Shown here one piece after another: positions 62,703 through 64,000 of a stretch of 64,000 nucleotides of DNA; position 1 is the stretch's first letter; each line of letters begins with the position of its first letter. A program made the position numbers and the translations under genes. Location of the stretch: assembly GCA_017540085.1 (NCBI GenBank), contig JAFYBQ010000021.1, positions 1 to 64,000 of the forward strand, read 5' to 3'. This DNA comes from Synergistaceae bacterium (lineage in GTDB: Bacteria; Synergistota; Synergistia; Synergistales; Aminobacteriaceae). Below the pieces are notes generated by a model. It made no database searches. It worked only from the letters and a program-made list of their open reading frames with translations, and had not been told where the DNA came from.

Positions 62703-63687
62703 CAGAATCCGGGCGCAGAATTTTCACAGTCTCATCACAAAACCAGTCGTATATAGTGCGCTTCTGCTCGGTCTGATTCCTGAGATGCTCTATGCTAGTT
62801 CCGATGATGAAAAGAGGGTTGACGGGGTTAATCAGCTCACAGCCATATGAACGCAGAGTCCCCGTAAGATTCTCAAGCTCCGACTCCGAGTCCGTAACAA
62901 GCGCGAGCAAATGCCAGTCTTCATTCTCGTCGTGGTCAATGTCGAACCAGCCGGGCAGATATATACGCCTCTGCAATGTCAGCAGAATGTGAAGTTTCCC
63001 TATGAATGGCAATAAATCTTCAGGCGATTCCGTTACCCTGTGCGCGAAAAGTTGATCCGAGTCGAGAAATTTATACCTGTCGGAGGCTAACTGCGGGTAA
63101 TTCTTGTAGTGATTGAAATCGGCGCGGCTCCTCATGACAAAATCAACCGTGAATTTTCCGCAGGCAATATTATTCCGTGATGCCCATTCATCGAGTCCCT
63201 TTTGACCGGGAGCAGGATATTTCCTCGCGGAGACTCCTACATTCGGGAAGTCAGCAAGAAATTTTTTCACTGTCTCATGCTCTGGCCATGTCGCTATGAC
63301 TCTTTCACCCTCAAATGCGAAATACTCATCATCATTCAGGAACGGAATTAGCGGGAACGTTTCATTTGTCGTAACTTCCTTTATGCCCCAGTCCGTAACA
63401 AATGCCCGGTCCAAAAATTGAGTCATGCGGTTGATTTCGAGAAGCTCACGCGCTTTTGACTCGTCCGTGATAATTTCAGCGGGTGTTACAGGAAGGCACA
63501 AATCACGGGCGGCATTCTCGCGGCTAATGACTCCCTTCTGCGTGAGTACGTAGCCTCCTGCAATGGGCAGTAAATCCCCGGACTCGGCAAGAAATTTCAG
63601 GGCATCGGGATTCTCGCCTGCGGTTTTCACGGTCTCCCAGTCCCAGCAGGGCAATGAATCTGTGAACAGCAGCAGCAGACTCTCCAT
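62689..63687 (-). CDS. Unknown protein, tandem paralog 1
   Basis: About 332 residues from ATG 63687 with GGAGGAA about 7 bases upstream. A longer frame to 63744 lacks such a site. Same conserved blocks as the downstream paralog (EINRMTQFLDRAFVTDWGIKE, here only the first residues EINRMTQFLDRAF; LQRRIYLPGWFDID; FIIGTSIEHLRNQ; YDWFCDETVKILRPD). Soluble and acidic at the C-terminus (DSDDDE). Function unknown. It lies between cbiB and lplA. Confidence 0.8.
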   Translation of the reverse strand: MESLLLLFTDSLPCWDWETVKTAGENPDALKFLAESGDLLPIAGGYVLTQKGVISRENAARDLCLPVTPAEIITDESKARELLEINRMTQFLDRAFVTDWGIKEVTTNETFPLIPFLNDDEYFAFEGERVIATWPEHETVKKFLADFPNVGVSARKYPAPGQKGLDEWASRNNIACGKFTVDFVMRSRADFNHYKNYPQLASDRYKFLDSDQLFAHRVTESPEDLLPFIGKLHILLTLQRRIYLPGWFDIDHDENEDWHLLALVTDSESELENLTGTLRSYGCELINPVNPLFIIGTSIEHLRNQTEQKRTIYDWFCDETVKILRPDSDDDE

Positions 63688-63740
63688 GTAATTTTTCCTC
63701 CGTTGAATGTTGATGAGGGAATTATATCGCGTATCTTCCC

Positions 63741-64000
63741 TCACAAAAATAATTCACAGCCTAGCGGAAAACAGAACACAGCCGAAAGCAGGCACGAAAT
63801 ATCAAGCAGCCTCCACGCCTCTATGATGTCGGAAATTTCCGGGTCATTCGCATTCTCGTTCAGGCATGGCCGGGGCTCGAACTTCCCGCCGTATTCCGCG
63901 CCTCCTCCCAGCCTCACACCTAACACGCCCGCAAACGCGCTCTCACCGTGTGCGCTGTTGGGACTCTTGTGCTTCAGACGGTCAGACATGAACACCCGCC
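63741..64000 (-). CDS. cbiB: Cobalamin biosynthesis protein CbiB/CobD, C-terminal part (runs off the edge)
   Basis: The 3' end of a gene that continues beyond the right border. MSDRLKHKSPNSAHGESAFAG then LGVRLGGGAEYGGKFEPRP is the highly conserved end of adenosylcobinamide-phosphate synthase, followed by the last membrane segment (LLDISCLLSAVFCFPLGC). The GTG/ATG near 63990 are internal codons, not the start. It fits the B12-dependent methionine genes in the window. Confidence 0.88.
   Translation of the reverse strand, partial: RVFMSDRLKHKSPNSAHGESAFAGVLGVRLGGGAEYGGKFEPRPCLNENANDPEISDIIEAWRLLDISCLLSAVFCFPLGCELFL

Overview
The window looks like chromosome of an anaerobic bacterium with a diderm-style set of secreted proteins. 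The gene set suggests a Synergistota-like (Synergistaceae) gut or rumen organism: a long single-chain PurL, an amino-acid ABC transporter with several exported binding proteins, two-subunit transketolase, cobalamin-linked methionine genes, no respiratory genes, and AT/GC-mixed codon use rich in GGN and GCN. That placement is an inference from gene content, not from a marker search. No phage, integrase, transposase or CRISPR array was seen.

Layout. 0-7.4 kb: a C-rich REP-like repeat, a large unknown protein that reads as Sm-like + cold-shock-like + HEPN, and purL, all on the minus strand, then a 54-residue membrane miniprotein. 7.5-12.6 kb: sbcDC, tRNA-Pro(CGG) with its own promoter and terminator, and a frameshifted HEPN-like gene. 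12.6-19.5 kb: a polar amino-acid type ABC locus made of an ATPase with a C-terminal GHKL-like domain, a permease, four tandem binding proteins whose two halves are in swapped (circularly permuted) order, a separate GHKL-like protein, and a remnant of a C5 DNA methyltransferase. 19.7-30.15 kb: a complete sugar uptake and catabolism locus (FucU/RbsD mutarotase, PfkB kinase, FGGY kinase, split transketolase, L-fucose-isomerase-like protein, ABC importer, DUF2291, LacI regulator), in which eight catabolic or transport genes carry frameshifts or stops or, for the regulator, a truncation. Only the transketolase pair and DUF2291 are intact.

30.15-36.5 kb: a TetR-controlled redox module (two aldo/keto reductases, one internally deleted; a flavoprotein whose FMN-attachment segment is deleted; a YczE-type membrane protein), then a frameshifted acyltransferase. 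36.6-47.8 kb: signalling and envelope genes, namely a hybrid histidine kinase with a two-receiver regulator, a PepSY protein, three tandem PAP2 phosphatases (the third decayed), a LytTR regulator with its GHKL kinase, two paralogous exported proteins and an M48 protease. 48.0-52.9 kb: a structured RNA candidate followed by a glycogen operon glgP-glgA-glgC, then a GT10-type glycosyltransferase.

54-64 kb, mostly minus strand: an LprI-domain protein, mnmA, an aminotransferase, metF with a B12-dependent methionine synthase activation-domain gene, a secreted esterase, speD, an exported unknown, lplA, two tandem paralogs of an unrecognised family, and the 3' end of cbiB running off the right edge.

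The most novel signals are the permuted binding proteins with a GHKL-fused ATPase, the Sm/CSD/HEPN protein, the structured RNA before glgP, and the concentrated decay of the sugar locus. Every frameshift I could resolve is a net one-base loss, often beside a homopolymer, so assembly error must be excluded before counting them. The nonsense and missense changes cannot be explained that way.
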